A DNA stretch of 64,000 bases from Thereva unica (GCA_949987705.1 CATLJY010000002.1:1-64000), one strand, 5' to 3'. Counted from the first letter of the stretch, positions 21,560 through 32,794 are shown. Notes: a model not told the origin generated them from the letters alone. Numbers and translations are program-made.

Positions 21560-23300
21560 AAATGGCACAAATTTGTTTAATTTTAAATGATGTACAGATT
21601 TGGTTAATATGTCGGCAAACATTTCGTCTGTTGATTTGTATTTCATTATTATTTTAATTTCATTATCTCCGCTGCCACCAATATCATTGTACAGATGATG
21701 TTGTATGAAGTATTTGCGTTCATCAATGTGCTTCGTACGCGATTGATAATTTTTATTTTTCGCTAGATGCAGTGCTCTTTGGTTATCGCAAAACAAAACT
21801 TTCTCTTTTGGTGCTATGAGAAACAATTCACATTCGAACCGTTTCAATCAAAGTGCCTCCTGTATGGCGGCTACCATTGACATGAATTCGGCTTCTGTCG
21901 ATAACAATGCAATTGTTAATGGAAGACGTGTGGCCCACGATATTGCAGCACCCTGTGCTGTGAATACATAGCCGATGGTGGAGCGGCATCCATCCTTATC
22001 GCCTGCCCAATCTGCGTCAAAATAGCCAATCATGTTTTCACCTTCATCTGCACGGAATGTCAGTTTCTTATCAATCGTCCCTTTTAAATAACGAATTACC
22101 CTTTTCACTGCTGCCCAATGTACAAAGCCGTAATTCATATTACAGTCACTCAGTGCACTGACAGCAAAACATATATCCGGTCTGCTAATTTGTGCAATAT
22201 ACATGATGCAGTCAGTTGCCTCTTGATATGGTACATTCGCCATTGCCTGTTGTTGATCGTCTGTTTTCGGACACATTTCATTCGACAATGGTTGATTTAC
22301 GTCCATAGGTGTGCTAACTGGATTACTGTTCTCCATTTTGAATCTTTGAATGACTGTCGAAATGTAATGTCGTTGCTCGATCGAAATGGAGCCATCACTG
22401 TGATGAGTGGTGCTCATCCCAAGTAATGACGTGGCTTCACCTAAGTCCTACATTTTGAAGCTAGCGCTCAGGTCGTTCTTAAGTTTTGTGCTCATTGTTG
22501 AATTTCTCGTAAAGATCATAATGTCATCCACCCAAACTGCTAGGATTGTACTCTGCTGAGAATGCTTGTAGTAGATGCATTGATCGACAGCTGATCTCGC
22601 GAATTTCTTTTTCTGCACCAATCCATTATTCAGCTTATTATTCCATATAAGGCTAGATTGTTTCAGTCCCTACAATGCTCGCTTCAACCTATAGACTGTG
22701 GCGACTTCCGGATAAAGCGTCTCACGATCACCAGTACGCCATGATCATTACGCTATAACCCGTTCTCGAGTGTGCTTCGCCAATTCCCACGTTAATAAAC
22801 GAATGAATTGTATAAATCGTGTGTTTTTTAATTAATAACTTTAATTACATGTTGGCCCAGGAGCCACACGGACCTTGCCCGAACCATGGTCGATGCCCTC
22901 CAGTTGACGCATGTAAATCTCCTCTGTCAACTCACCTTGAAGGAATGCAGTCACTGCATCCATTTGATGAATTTGCATGTATTTGACCGCCTTAGCCAAT
23001 AAATATCGAATTGTTGAGTATCGAGCCTTTCACTTGGAAATATCCCTTTAGGACGAGTCTGGCCTTGTAGCGTTCGTGATCCCCGTTAGCACTCCTCTTG
23101 ACTTTGAATACCCATTTGTTGTCGATTGCTTTTCGTCCGATCGAATGGAAGGGCAATGGTGGATATTTCCCTTGCAGCAGCATCGAAGTCGGTTTCGGTT
23201 TCCTCGAACGACGAATACATCGAATTCTCACTATTGAAACTATCCAATGCTTCACTGGATTCGTTGTGTGTCGTTTCTACATTGTTTGCGGCTTCGATTC
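21560..23300 (-). pseudogene. Copia reverse transcriptase and RNase H relic
   Basis: RT begins AIDNKWVFKVKRSANGDHER near 23130. It continues with IHQMDAVTAFLQGELTEEIY (about 22960-22900) and the catalytic VWVDD near 22520. RNase H at 22417-21560 includes SRPDICFAVSALS, YFDADWAGD, STEAEFMSM and FADILTKSVHHLKLNKF. A ~130-base noncoding piece near 22735-22865 interrupts the RT. At least four frame changes exist, and the Met at 22417 is not a true start. Confidence 0.83.
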
Positions 23301-23481
23301 CAATATGAATGTTTCCTGGCAATAATCATTTCACCATTTGTTTGTATTGCTGTTTGTGGCATTTGATTCGACGGTCAGAGCGCAAAAATCAGGAGTTGTA
23401 GTAGTGCTTGCACAATCTTGCTTCTTTTCAATCGAAATAGCCTCACTGAATTGTGGTTGCGATGAAGAAGCCTCATTGGAT

Positions 23482-24440
23482 TCAATTTCCATCGTCCGAA
23501 TCACTATCACTCGTGTCATGACTAGTCAAGTAATAATCTTTATTTACACTTTTGTGTGGCTCTCCTGAAGAGGAAACAGAACGGTTATTACTGTTTTTGA
23601 GTGCAATTACTTCTTCCTTTATTTCTGGCTCAATGAACACATCTCTGCTAACATCACCTTTCTGGTCTTTGGATTGTATAGTCGAAACCCTTTTGTTTGT
23701 ATCCCATGAATATGCAGTTGTTGGATTTGTCAGCCAATTTCTTTCGTTGCACTTTCGGTATGTAGGCCACGGGCTTGCAACCAAACACAGATGACAGATT
23801 CGGTTTGGTATTTGACCAAAGTTCTTCAGGTGTGATGTTCTTCGATTTATCAAATACACTACTGTCATTGCTGCCTCTGCCCAAAAATTTCGACTCACTT
23901 TCAACGCATGCAACGAACTTTTTCCGTAATGGTCCGGTTCATCCTTTCTGCTACTCCATTTTGTTCAGATGTGTGGTCCTCTAATGTAGAATACCATATT
24001 TTTCTGCCAGGGAATCAAATTTACTGTTGCAATACTCAGTTCCATTGTCCGTTCTCAGAGTCTTTATAGTTCGGTCTGTTTGATTTATCAACGAAATTTT
24101 TAAATTTAACAAAATTATCAAATACCTCGTTTTTATGTTTCATTGGGAATATAAACACTTTACGACTGTAGTCATCGGTGAATGTGGTGAAACACTATGC
24201 ACTAACAAACGAATTGAACGATACGAATCCAACATCGCTGTGTATTATGTTCAGTAAACCCACCGACGATGCTCACTCTTGCTGAATGATACTTTTGTCT
24301 TTTTGCCTTAGATGCAGTCTCACATTTGCTGTATCTTCAAATTCAACGCCAGTCACCGCTGACCGTCTGCTGTAACTCTTACTCTTCGTAAATTCTCGTC
24401 GCACGAGTGTCCTAATCGCCGATGCCACAAATTCTTATTT
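23482..24440 (-). pseudogene. Copia integrase relic
   Basis: Minus-strand pieces include NKNLWHRRLGHS (GAG-pre-integrase) near 24430, LRTDNGTEYCNSKFD near 24040 (second catalytic Asp), NFWAEAAMTVVYLINRR near 23880, then SVFGCKPVAYIPK and NNCIFMGYKQKGF. Several stops occur. The acidic tail near 23500 (DTSDSDSDD) fits the variable region before RT. Confidence 0.78.
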
Positions 24441-24447
24441 ACTGCAA

Positions 24448-24812
24448 TCGTTGCGGTCGCTGATATCGCGCGAACCAAAACTGATATCGACTTCGTTGAG
24501 GTGTCGTTCCAAGCGTATTAACCGAAATATGATCTGAAAAGATTTTCATGAGATTCGGTCCAGCCGTTTTTTTGTTTAAGCGAAGTAAGTGATTTTTGTA
24601 CCTGCACGATATCGCCCGAACCACGAAAGATATTGACTTACTTGAGGTGCCGTTCGAAGCGTATTAGCGGCAATATAATCTGAAAAGATTTTTTATAATA
24701 TTCGGTCCAGTGGTTTTTTGGTTAAAATGACTTAAGTGATTTTTGTACCTGCACGATACCGCGTGAACTAAAAACTATATCGACTTCACTGAGGTGCCGA
24801 AACACATTAATA
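24448..24812 (+). repeat. ~147-bp tandem repeat, array B
   Basis: About 2.5 units with the same landmarks as array A at 1645 (AAGTGATTTTTGTACCTGCA at 24587 and 24734, 147 bases apart). It shares orientation with array A and lies inside the copia relic. Confidence 0.78.
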
Positions 24813-24958
24813 CCTAATCTTGTAAGTGCGCACATTTAGTTTGACATTTTAGCGAAAATATTGATAAACAATTGTGACAAATTCTCGGTATTATACATAT
24901 ATTCTATATTGCCTATTGTTCATTTATTATTAAAATATCCAATCATAATATTCAACAT

Positions 24959-25020
24959 CCATCATACTGGGAAGTTCATCGTGTGGACCGAAAGGGTCGA
25001 ACCCACATCCCAACTAGTTT
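24959..25020 (-). repeat. Dispersed repeat, short copy, inverted to 25447
   Basis: Sixty-odd bases (CATCATACTGGGAAGTT ... CCAACTAGTTT) match in inverted order the start of 25447-25640. The pair encloses the copia gag fragment. Confidence 0.75.
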
Positions 25021-25024
25021 CAAC

Positions 25025-25365
25025 AAACGACGAGAAAAATAATCAATCAGATTCGGCTTTCCTTCCCAATCTTCCATTGAGTCACACTTCAAACTCACCA
25101 GTTGTTTCAATAAATCAACTCCACGACCACACCACTGTCTTCAAATGCATTTTTTATGGCTTCCCATGCGTCTTTTGCATTTTTCACATCTTCCGTATAT
25201 GTACAATATATAGCGATGGTGAAAGCAGTAGATTTAGTGCAAAAATTCTTTTCCACGTTTGGTACCGAATCAAAACATTTCCAGTTTAACTGCTAAATAG
25301 GCCTTCGCTTCTACTCTCCACTCATCATAATTTGATCGACCCTCCAAATTCTTTGGTTTAGTCAT
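25025..25365 (-). pseudogene. Copia gag N-terminal fragment
   Basis: Starts MTKPKNLEGRSNYDEWRVEA at 25365, then AYLAVKLEM and a TGA. After frame changes, a segment like AWEAIKN..FED.GVV follows. The LEG-SNY-W start is typical of Ty1/copia Gag. It ends near 25025 at an inverted repeat. Confidence 0.75.
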
Positions 25366-25446
25366 TTTCGGTTCTGGATTCGCGATTCTAATCTCAGTCT
25401 ATTCTCACCTCGTCTCGCACCCATTCTTAAATAAACGAAAAATTAA

Positions 25447-25640
25447 AACTAGTTGAGATGTGGGTTTGACCCCTTCGGTCCACACGATTAACTTCCCAGT
25501 ATGATGAACGAAGATGGAATAAACTGACTTCTTACAAAATAGTTATACGTTTAGCACTGGTGGGAAATTGGCTAGCATCAGAACTGGTGACAAAGCAATC
25601 CTGAGAGAAGCTCAAGAGAAGCTAGTTCAAATAACTATAA
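25447..25640 (+). repeat. Dispersed ~190-bp repeat, copy 3
   Basis: Full-length match to 5679-5862 in opposite orientation. It starts ACTAGTTGAGATGTGGG and ends AGCTAGTTCAAATAACTA. Confidence 0.75.
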
Positions 25641-25729
25641 AAGCTTTTTAAAAAAGAAATATTCATGGACGCAGGGTATGTGATCCGGTATCGAAAAGCT
25701 TTTATTTTGTTTATCTTTTGCAATTACAT

Positions 25730-25990
25730 TTTTCTTTCCAAGCTCGAGGGTGGCTTTACCAAAGCAGTCCCCCAACTAAATTTCTATCCACTTCCAAAGC
25801 TGCTTGCCCTCCGTATCGAACGAGAGCCGTGCTATTGAGTATGCTAATGAGAGTGCTCCAAGGGTACTCCCCTGTGCAGCGCTCCCAATTTTTCCCACTG
25901 GGATGGAACTGGTATGCGAACGGGAGCACTGTAAGCTCCTTTTAGTGCGCTAAAAGATGGCGCTTGGAGCACTCCATTTCCCACTGGGTA
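25730..25990 (+). repeat. Dispersed repeat with CACTTCCAAAGCTGCTTG, copy 1
   Basis: Shares CCCAACT.AATT.TA.CCAC, then CTTCCAAAGCTGCTTG, then GAGAGTGCTCCAA and GCGCTCCCAATTTTTCCCAC with 34594-34840. It is noncoding. A further GAGCACTCCA..TCCCACTGGG segment near 25965 seems to be an internal inverted piece. Confidence 0.65.
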
Positions 25991-26439
25991 GCAACCCTTA
26001 AGCACTAACACATTTCTGACCAAGTTAAAAAAAAACATTTTTTTAGCGTGTAAAAAATATTATACGCTGCATGTGTGTGATTTTGACACGTATGGCTTGT
26101 TATCCACATTATTTTAACACGGTTTGCTCCTCAAATGCAATTCAATTCAATTCAATAAAAAATTTATTAGCTTCACAATTTTAAAATAGTTCTTGAAACG
26201 TTGGAAATTGCTGATTTAAAGAATTATATCTGAGCTTACAAATTTCTTAACGTCTAAATGGACCTTGGTCCGCCATCTTAGAAAATCAAGTCTACTTTCA
26301 ATTCTCATATACACATTGGCGGTCATAAAAGTATGGCTCTTTCCGAAAGATTTTTTCGTAGTGATCCCTGAAAGCATTTAGTTTTCACTCCAGGTTAACT
26401 ATAATTTTTCCATTAAGGGTTAAGTTGGAATTACTGATA

Positions 26440-27300
26440 CTGGCCTTGAAGCGCTTTCTACCTGTCAGGCGGTCGATGTCTTTAAATGCCTGTGGAGATG
26501 GCCTGATTTTCCTTAGTTCCCTTCTGTACCACTAATTCACATCCAGCCTAATCCTTTCCCTGATCAGTCTGTCGAAGCCTTTTATTCTAATTGAGAGTTC
26601 CACGTATTCCTCATCCTGTCTGGTCCCAGAACTATAAAGAATTCTTTTAAGGGCCCTTAACCAACCTCTTCTAACCTTCATTAGTTTTGGGCCTAGCCTT
26701 ATTTAAAGGTGAGGGTTTTGCGTTCAACATGCTCATTTACGATTTCCATTATAATTCTCGGGATTTTGCCCGCCAGCATTTCAATTTCCTCATTCGTTAA
26801 ACTTCTATCAATCGCGATTGGACTCTCGAGAGGCTATTGTGGAGCTCTTGGTTAAAAACAGTCCAGTCAACATTTTCAAATGAGGTGACAAGTTTTGGGT
26901 CACGTTTCACCAGCTTCATTCGCCAGGCTAATTCTAAGAGCCACCCCATAGTAGTCGGAGGGATATGCAAAAGTGTTACATTCAACATTATTAGAAATCT
27001 AAATGTGAGGATCCCCTTGGAAACGTGGGGGTGTCCGAAAATACGAGCTCAGAGTACAGCTTGAGTTTCAAACCATCTACACAGAACCCTACCCTGCGTA
27101 GACGTCTCGGAGTCCCCCCATTGAGGACCTAGCATTAAAGTCTCCACCGATGATGAAACCATCATATCCCCGTACCATATCTCCAGTTCGTCGACCCAGG
27201 CCTCACTCACTTTCCACGGGATGTAAATGTCCACCGAAGCGAATTCACGTATCAACGTCATCAGTTCAAAATGGTTAGTTCAAAATGGTTAGTTTTGTAA
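26440..27300 (-). pseudogene. LINE-E endonuclease fragment and linker
   Basis: SVDIYIPWKVSEAW followed by MLGPQWGDSETSTQGR recalls the Y-x-P and DFNA..WGS...N.RG region of jockey-type endonucleases, with the DFN motif itself degraded. The tail near 26790-26450 recalls the segment before RT (KGTKENQAIS, KDIDRL.GRK in other frames). It is multiply frameshifted. Confidence 0.65.
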
Positions 27301-27702
27301 TGACGGTGGTTTTTGGGAAGATAAAAGGCCGCTGCCTTATTTCCTCCCAACCGCTTGTAGAAGACCAGCCAGAAGGCCAGTAATTTCCTTTACTGCGTCC
27401 CTAAGGGCATTAATCAGATTCGCTGATTCCTCAGCAAAATCTCCAAACGAAGCAGAGTTCGAATTTTGCCCACCGGAGACAACATTGGCATATGAAAAGC
27501 CAGCCTTTACAGATTGGTAAGAAGGGTTGGTCGTGAACACATTTCTTTCCTCTTTTTTCCTTCTAATATTCAGAATATTCTCCCTTCTTCTATTACCGTA
27601 GGCAATAAAATTGGGACAGCCCCTGAAGTTAGCCGGGTGCTTCCCTCCGCAGTTGGCACATTTTGCTTTGGTGTTCTCCTTTTGCCCTTTCCTTGGACAT
27701 AA

Positions 27703-27857
27703 AGGCCCCCATACACGGTCAAATTGGATGTACATCGAAGGGTGGATGTACAACCAAAACTATTGATTGTGGGCCGGTCGGCCGACCAAAACTCGTTGCG
27801 CTTATGGGTTTGATGAAATTCTGGATGTACAACTAATTTGACCGTGTATGGGGGCCT
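27703..27857. mobile_element. PIF/Harbinger-like MITE (155 bp)
   Basis: Inverted ends AGGCCCCCATACACGGTCAA and the exact inverse, flanked by TAA (27700-27702 and 27858-27860), the 3-base target pattern of PIF/Harbinger. Deleting it with one TAA rejoins CGDL to CPRKGQKEN in LINE-E ORF1. Confidence 0.82.
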
Positions 27858-28546
27858 TAAGTCTCCACAGATAGACCCGCACCTAACGCATTTGCAATTA
27901 TTTGCGCAATTCACGCTTATGTGCCCGAAGGCCTAAACACTGAATGAATTCTTTTTTCATTGGTTTTTCGAATTTAATAACGTGATATGCAATAGTTCTT
28001 ATTTTCAACAGCTCCTTTCCCGAGGAACCAGGCTCTAATTTAATTAAAAAGTTGTCCACAAAATTCAAGTGTGCTTTTTTTGAATCTATGGGTTTAACCC
28101 ACTAGATTTTTAATGATTTATTGCGAGCATCTAATTCAACACGAACGATGAGGTTCCCCGTAAGCCCATTCAGTACCCATGTTTCACTTTTAGCCTGTTT
28201 TGGCGTGAAGGTAAACGCATCTACCTTGATTTCCCTTAATAATTCTATAATGGTGGTAAGCATCGTAGGTTGATCCACAAAGAACTTAGCTTTATTGTGA
28301 CTAAGCTTTTGAATTCGGTAATTAACTTCATTATTCTGCTGCGACCTACAAAATGATAACACCGTTTAACTCCCGAAAGAAAGATAGGAGGGCACCATTT
28401 AATTTTATTTTGTTTGGGGTCGAAATTGACTCCGATTGTGTGACAGTAGAGGGAAGTTGAACTTCTTCCGTCTGAAGGGGACTGAACCTATTTTCAGTGA
28501 TCATTTTGGGGTTATCCTCAGGAGCCGTCGCACCTCTTTTAACTAT

Positions 28547-28600
28547 TCTATCTACAAAATCTATTCTATCTACAAAATCTATTCTATCTACAAAATCAGC
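28547..28600. repeat. In-frame 18-bp tandem repeat in LINE-E ORF1
   Basis: CTATTCTATCTACAAAAT is repeated three times. On the coding (minus) strand it encodes the hexapeptide IDFVDR in tandem, so the expansion kept the frame. Confidence 0.85.
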
Positions 28601-29201
28601 CACTTCCCGATTCCACACCCGATTTGTGTCCATATCAATTGGACTGTGGCAATCGCCACAACCTGGGAATTATGAATTTCAACATTAACAATGTTTTGAG
28701 AATCAGTATTATCAATAATATTCAAATTGACCGACTTATCTTTACTAATAATAGTTTTTTCTTTGCCTGTAGAGTCCAAAGCCGATTGTGCCGCGTCTGC
28801 TTCCTTTGAGTCACAGTTATCAGGGCTATCCTTCATCTCCTTTATAAAGTCTGGGTTCTTCTAATAGTTCTTTTGAGCTGGGGACCAAGGGTGCCCCCAC
28901 CTTCGGGCATTTCCACTGATACACTTCTCTTCAGCGTCCGAAAATCAGTCGCACGCCACAGAAAAACAAGAATTAAACAGCTCCGAGTTGAGTACGGTTA
29001 TTTGTTGATTTACTTCTACTTCACAGTACTGTTATATCTGATGCGGACGAGCACTTCAAGAAAACGTCTGAACCGATCGCTGTCAGATCGAAAAAACTCT
29101 CAAATGCAATATTTTAACAAGATTAGTCGAATTTACACGCTTATGGAGTATGTAGTGTGCTTCACTATTCACACGGAAAAAATATTTTGGGGTTTGCATT
29201 G

Positions 29202-29405
29202 TAGTGATGAACAAACGTAAGAACAAGATTAGACTGGTCTTGCGAGCATTCCTAAGTCTTGGTCTTGCGAACATGGCTAAGTCTTGCGCTTGGTCTTGGT
29301 CTTGATCTTCGGATCATAGCTAAGTATTGGTCTTGTTCTTATTTTTGCTAAATGAGCAAGAACAATACAAGACTGCAAAACCAAGACCATCTTTGTTCAT
29401 CACTA
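29202..29405. mobile_element. Small MITE with TAGTGATGAACAAA ends (204 bp)
   Basis: Inverted ends TAGTGATGAACAAA and TTTGTTCATCACTA enclose a sequence rich in GGTCTTG/CAAGACC repeats. Ends of this form are seen in hAT elements, but the flanking 8 bases agree only partly, so the superfamily is uncertain. Confidence 0.65.
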
Positions 29406-29447
29406 ATGCACGTACCTACCTTTTTATACGTGACATCATTAACCATG

Positions 29448-29492
29448 TCTTAAAGGGCCTTTCCCGAGACTCTACTCTTTTACATAAAAAAA
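29448..29492 (+). mobile_element. 5'-truncated SINE tail
   Basis: AAAGGGCCTTTCC, then GACTCTA, then TTTTACATAAAAAAA matches the last ~45 bases of the SINE seen at 3591 and 19657, here in plus orientation. The tRNA head is absent. Confidence 0.7.
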
Positions 29493-29577
29493 GACAATGC
29501 TGGTACTACATAAACACCATTTTAAAGAATTTTCACTCCTCTATGTGCAATTGTTTTCGAATAAAAAAAAATGTTAA

Positions 29578-29683
29578 AAACCGACTTCAGAAAAAAACCA
29601 TTCCCGAAAAGATGAAATAATTGTTTGTAATTCTTAACAACATCAATCCAATCAGAATGGATCTAGAAAGAAGAATTGTTTTT
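29578..29683 (+). repeat. Dispersed repeat, inverted to 34342-34466
   Basis: Starts AACCGACTTCAGAAAAAAAC and ends GGATCTAGAAAGAAGAAT. It matches the reverse complement of 34342-34466 except for a ~15-base gap. The two copies bracket LINE-C. Confidence 0.8.
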
Positions 29684-29689
29684 TGTTCA

Positions 29690-30399
29690 AAGAAAAAACT
29701 GCTTTAAAACAAATGAAAATTATTTGACACCATTTGGCCTCCAGTTACAGCACACACTGATAAAAAGGAACAAAAGAGCAAAGTTCACTTTGTAATTATA
29801 TGTAATTCACTTTTATTTGAATAATTCAGTTTTATATTTTAGGTACACAATTCAAAATAAAAATATATAAATAATCAATATAATTCACTTAATCAATGTC
29901 ATTAAATTTGAAGAAATTTTAAACATTTAAGAGCTTTGCAGTTATTAAAGAAAATAATAAATAAGAATTATAGAAAGGGTTAGTTTATAAGCTTGAGTTA
30001 AAGTTTACTATATCCACTCAAAAAAATATATATAATTAATCACCCTCATCAACGGTGTTAGCTAAAATACACAATCCACTTGATCACCTCAACAACGATC
30101 GAAACTAAAATATCAAATTAATTAAATTCCTCATCCACGTTGATAACTAAAATCAATTTAAGTTCAAAGCAGAGAAACAAATTATAATATATTTGTAACG
30201 AATCAAGAAAATCGTAAGAAAATCGTTCACCATATCAAATATTATTATTTAGAGAAGAAAATGCAAAAAAATTTATGAAAATATAAATATGGTATTGTTG
30301 TAATTAAGTACTCACCTGACCTAGAAAGTTGGCCTTGAACTTTAATTTGGGATTGTTAAAATCAAGGTCAAAGGAAAGAGGAATTAGAAATTACTGTTC
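29690..30399. other. AT-rich, no gene
   Basis: Very AT-rich DNA with no open frame of note and no recognised repeat. Confidence 0.5.
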
Positions 30400-30439
30400 A
30401 TAGTCTGTTCCCATGAACAGGGAAAAGGAAAGTTGTTAA

Positions 30440-30695
30440 TATTAATTCTCGGTATATTCCCGAGAACTAAGGAAAATTAGTAATAGCAGCGAGCACTAAT
30501 AACAAGAGTGATGAGCTAGAACAAATTTTTAAAAATGTTTCATTGCCCTTGAAATCAGCTGTTATTAGTGCTCGCTGGTAATAGTTCTCGGTCTATTCCC
30601 GAGAACTAAGGAAAAATTAGGAATAATAGTTCTCGGTCTATTTCCGAGAACTAAGGAAAAATTTAGGAATAGTTCTTGGTCTATTCTCAAGAACT
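30440..30695. repeat. ~42-bp tandem repeat made of hairpins
   Basis: The unit AGTTCTCGGTCTATTCCCGAGAACT plus AAGGAAAAATTAGGAAT occurs about four times. Each holds a perfect or near-perfect palindrome (GTTCTCGG / CCGAGAAC); the last has compensating changes (GTTCTTGG / TCAAGAAC). A 91-bp MITE splits the array. Confidence 0.78.
30487..30577. mobile_element. 91-bp MITE in the hairpin array
   Basis: Inverted ends CAGCGAGCACTAATAACA and (C)TGTTATTAGTGCTCGCTG, flanked by GTAATAG (30480-30486 and 30578-30584). The 7-8-base duplication and CAG start fit an hAT-type MITE. Confidence 0.78.
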
Positions 30696-30699
30696 TTAA

Positions 30700-31371
30700 A
30701 ATGGAGGAAAATAAAATTTCAAGCCAACTTACCTTCGAAGCGTCCGGTATCCAAAGAGAGGAAGATTCATGGGTGCAACGATTTTTGTTAACTCACTTGA
30801 ATTCGATTCAAGTGGGGATAGAAATATATAACGGGATGACTGAAGTGATTTTTGTTTGAATAATGCAAGTGGGAATGAAAATTTTAATTGTGCATGTGTT
30901 GAGGTGAGAAGTGCTACCAGAGTAAATATCTATTCGAGTGAATGTATGAATTTTTGAGTGAATGTTCTTAAGAAAAATTTGGTTTCTTAAAGTTAAATTA
31001 GTATCAATGATAATGATATTAAATGATGCTACTCAATGTCCATGTTATCCAAAGATGATGTTAATTGTTGATAAGTTCTTGTTGTTCCCTTGTTAGAGCT
31101 GAATGAATGTGATTGTTTCTACATATGTAATTGCCCAGGAGTGTATGTAATTGCATCTGGTTTCCTAATGCGGCTTTATTTTTCTGAAATAAAAAGTATT
31201 AACGTGCCCTAAGGTGATATGGTGAACGAAGAAGGAAAAGAAAAAATGAAAGATAAACCAGGGAGATTTATCTTATGTTGTGAAGAATTGAACAAGAAAC
31301 ACTATTGAAGACGTTGCTAACACACGTGGGTGATATATTAAGGGCATAAGCCTAACAAACTCTAAAAGAAT
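30700..31371. other. AT-rich, no gene
   Basis: No coding frame or repeat family recognised between the hairpin array and LINE-C. Confidence 0.5.
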
Positions 31372-31374
31372 GTG

Positions 31375-32710
31375 GCGATTGAACCCGCGCAACCGAGGAC
31401 CCTTTACAAGTCAAGCTTTGTTATTGACCTCTGTAACATTCGTGGACTTCATGCGAACTTCTCTTTTGTTGAGTGCCACTTATTAAACCTTAAACCCCCA
31501 ATCCTAGCACTTAGTGAAACCCAAATATCACCCGATAATGACTTAAGTCAATATCAGATATCGGGGTACACTTTAGTGCATAATCTCTCTCCCCATAGGG
31601 GCATTGGCATCTACGTTAGGGATGACGTGGCTCATTATAAAATATTCAAAAGCATTTCTTCAGATTTTAACTCACTTTGAATTAAAATCATCATCCGAAA
31701 CCACGTCATATTCTTTTGCTTCCTATACAGAAGCCCTAACATAAGTAACGAAGCTTCCACTTCATCATTTGAAACTATTTCCGAGCAAATCTCGGGATTT
31801 GACTTACTCAAATGGCACCAGTGCTTCTGGCAAGGACGTCGAGCTCTTTGCAGACATCAATAATTTGCACCAAATTGTGGATCATCTAACAAGAGTCCCT
31901 GATGTTGCTGATCAAGGAAGATATCTCCACGGATATACCGTCACAGTTGATTCACCTCTCGGCAATTCGGACCACTGCTTAGTTAGCGCTAGCTTCCCAT
32001 TCATTTCCCACCCCTCCCAAACCAGTCAGAAGAACTGTATGGCATTATGGGAAGGCCAATTGGCTGGGGCTTACTAATTTTTTCCAATCTACTGACTGGA
32101 ACCAGTGTTTCCGTAATAAAAACGTCAACTCTGCCGCTATCAGTATCACTAGAATCATACAGGCAGGAATGAATTGGTTCATTCCTCATTCTACTAAATC
32201 TGTGAAGGCTAGGCCCAACAGATGGTTTAATCAGGAGTGTATGAATGCAATCAGAAATAAAGAAGCCGCCTTTCGAGCTTAAAAGAGCTTCCCGAGTGAA
32301 ACGCTCCGTGCAGAGTATATAAAGCTAAGAAACTCCTGTAAAGTCACCATCAGGAATGTCAAAAATTCATTTGACAGCAAGTTGAGAAGTAAACTCCTTA
32401 ATGCAACCTTTGGTAGAAAAAACTTCTGGTCCTTGGTAAGTTCCATCAAGAAGAATTTCACCACCTCCACAACTCCTTCATTTATCCACGATGGAAAGGT
32501 GATAACAGACAGAAAATCCAAGGCTAATTTATTAGCATCTCTGTGTGCTTCAAATTCTTCTCTAGCCCCAAATGATACGCTACCCCCGGTCCTCGAGCAC
32601 AGCGCTCATTTAATGGACAGGATTTTCTTCAGGACTCGTGAGGTGTACAGGTGCCTCAAGGAACTCGATGTCAACAAATCCACTGGACCCGATAATATAC
32701 CCCCTATCGT
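31375..32710 (+). pseudogene. LINE-C endonuclease and RT N-terminus, broken
   Basis: DLCNIRGLHANFSFVE, ILALSETQIS and HRGIGIYVRDDV mark an EEP endonuclease. An in-frame TGA near 31678 falls where LWIKI is expected. After a deletion that removed the GDFN segment, DHLTRVPDVADQ and PLGNSDHCLVSASF follow (catalytic SDH present). Further frame changes near 32070 and 32280 precede KARPNRWFNQECM and the RT start (KSTGPDNIPPIV), ending at a TGA near 32713. Confidence 0.8.
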
Positions 32711-32794
32711 CTGAAAACAATGCGCCTCACCTTTGGCTAAACCTCTGCGCAAACTTTTTGCCCTATCATACTCTTCCGGAGTTTACGCAGATTC

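Larger units (their letters stand above)
21545..25440 (-). mobile_element. Ty1/copia LTR element, internal part, decayed
   Basis: Gag (25365-25025), integrase (24440-23482) and RT/RNase H (23300-21560) appear in copia order on the minus strand. All are broken by stops and frameshifts. Between gag and integrase lie a 147-bp array (24448-24812) and AT-rich DNA. No LTR pair was recognised, and the 3' end meets the LINE-A leader near 21545. Confidence 0.8.
27337..28910 (-). pseudogene. LINE-E ORF1 (jockey-type nucleic-acid-binding protein)
   Basis: A start at 28910 (MPEGGGTLGPQ) leads into a charged, repeat-bearing N-terminus. A PRE_C2HC-like segment follows at about 28360-28100 (KQAKSETWVLNGLTGNLIV), then Cys knuckles NCANNCKCVRCGSIC and AKCANCGGKHPANFRGC, and a tail ending LLQAVGRK. 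ORF1 proteins of this type bind the LINE RNA. Frame changes occur near 28620 and 28350. A 155-bp MITE interrupts the knuckle region, and removing it with one TAA restores the frame. Confidence 0.8.
26135..28960 (-). mobile_element. LINE-E, jockey-like element lacking RT
   Basis: Minus-strand non-LTR element with ORF1 (28910-27337), part of an endonuclease and endonuclease-RT linker (27300-26440), and a 3' end in GAATT units near 26135. The RT domain is missing, so a large internal deletion joined the linker to the 3' region. A Harbinger-like MITE sits in ORF1. Confidence 0.75.

Noticed and set aside
24780..24960. LTR starting TGTTGAATATT on the minus strand for the copia element
   Set aside because: No second copy, primer site or end could be found, and the position inside the element makes it unlikely.
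30440..30695. CRISPR-like repeat-spacer pattern
   Set aside because: The intervals between palindromes are themselves repeated, and the setting is an insect-type genome.
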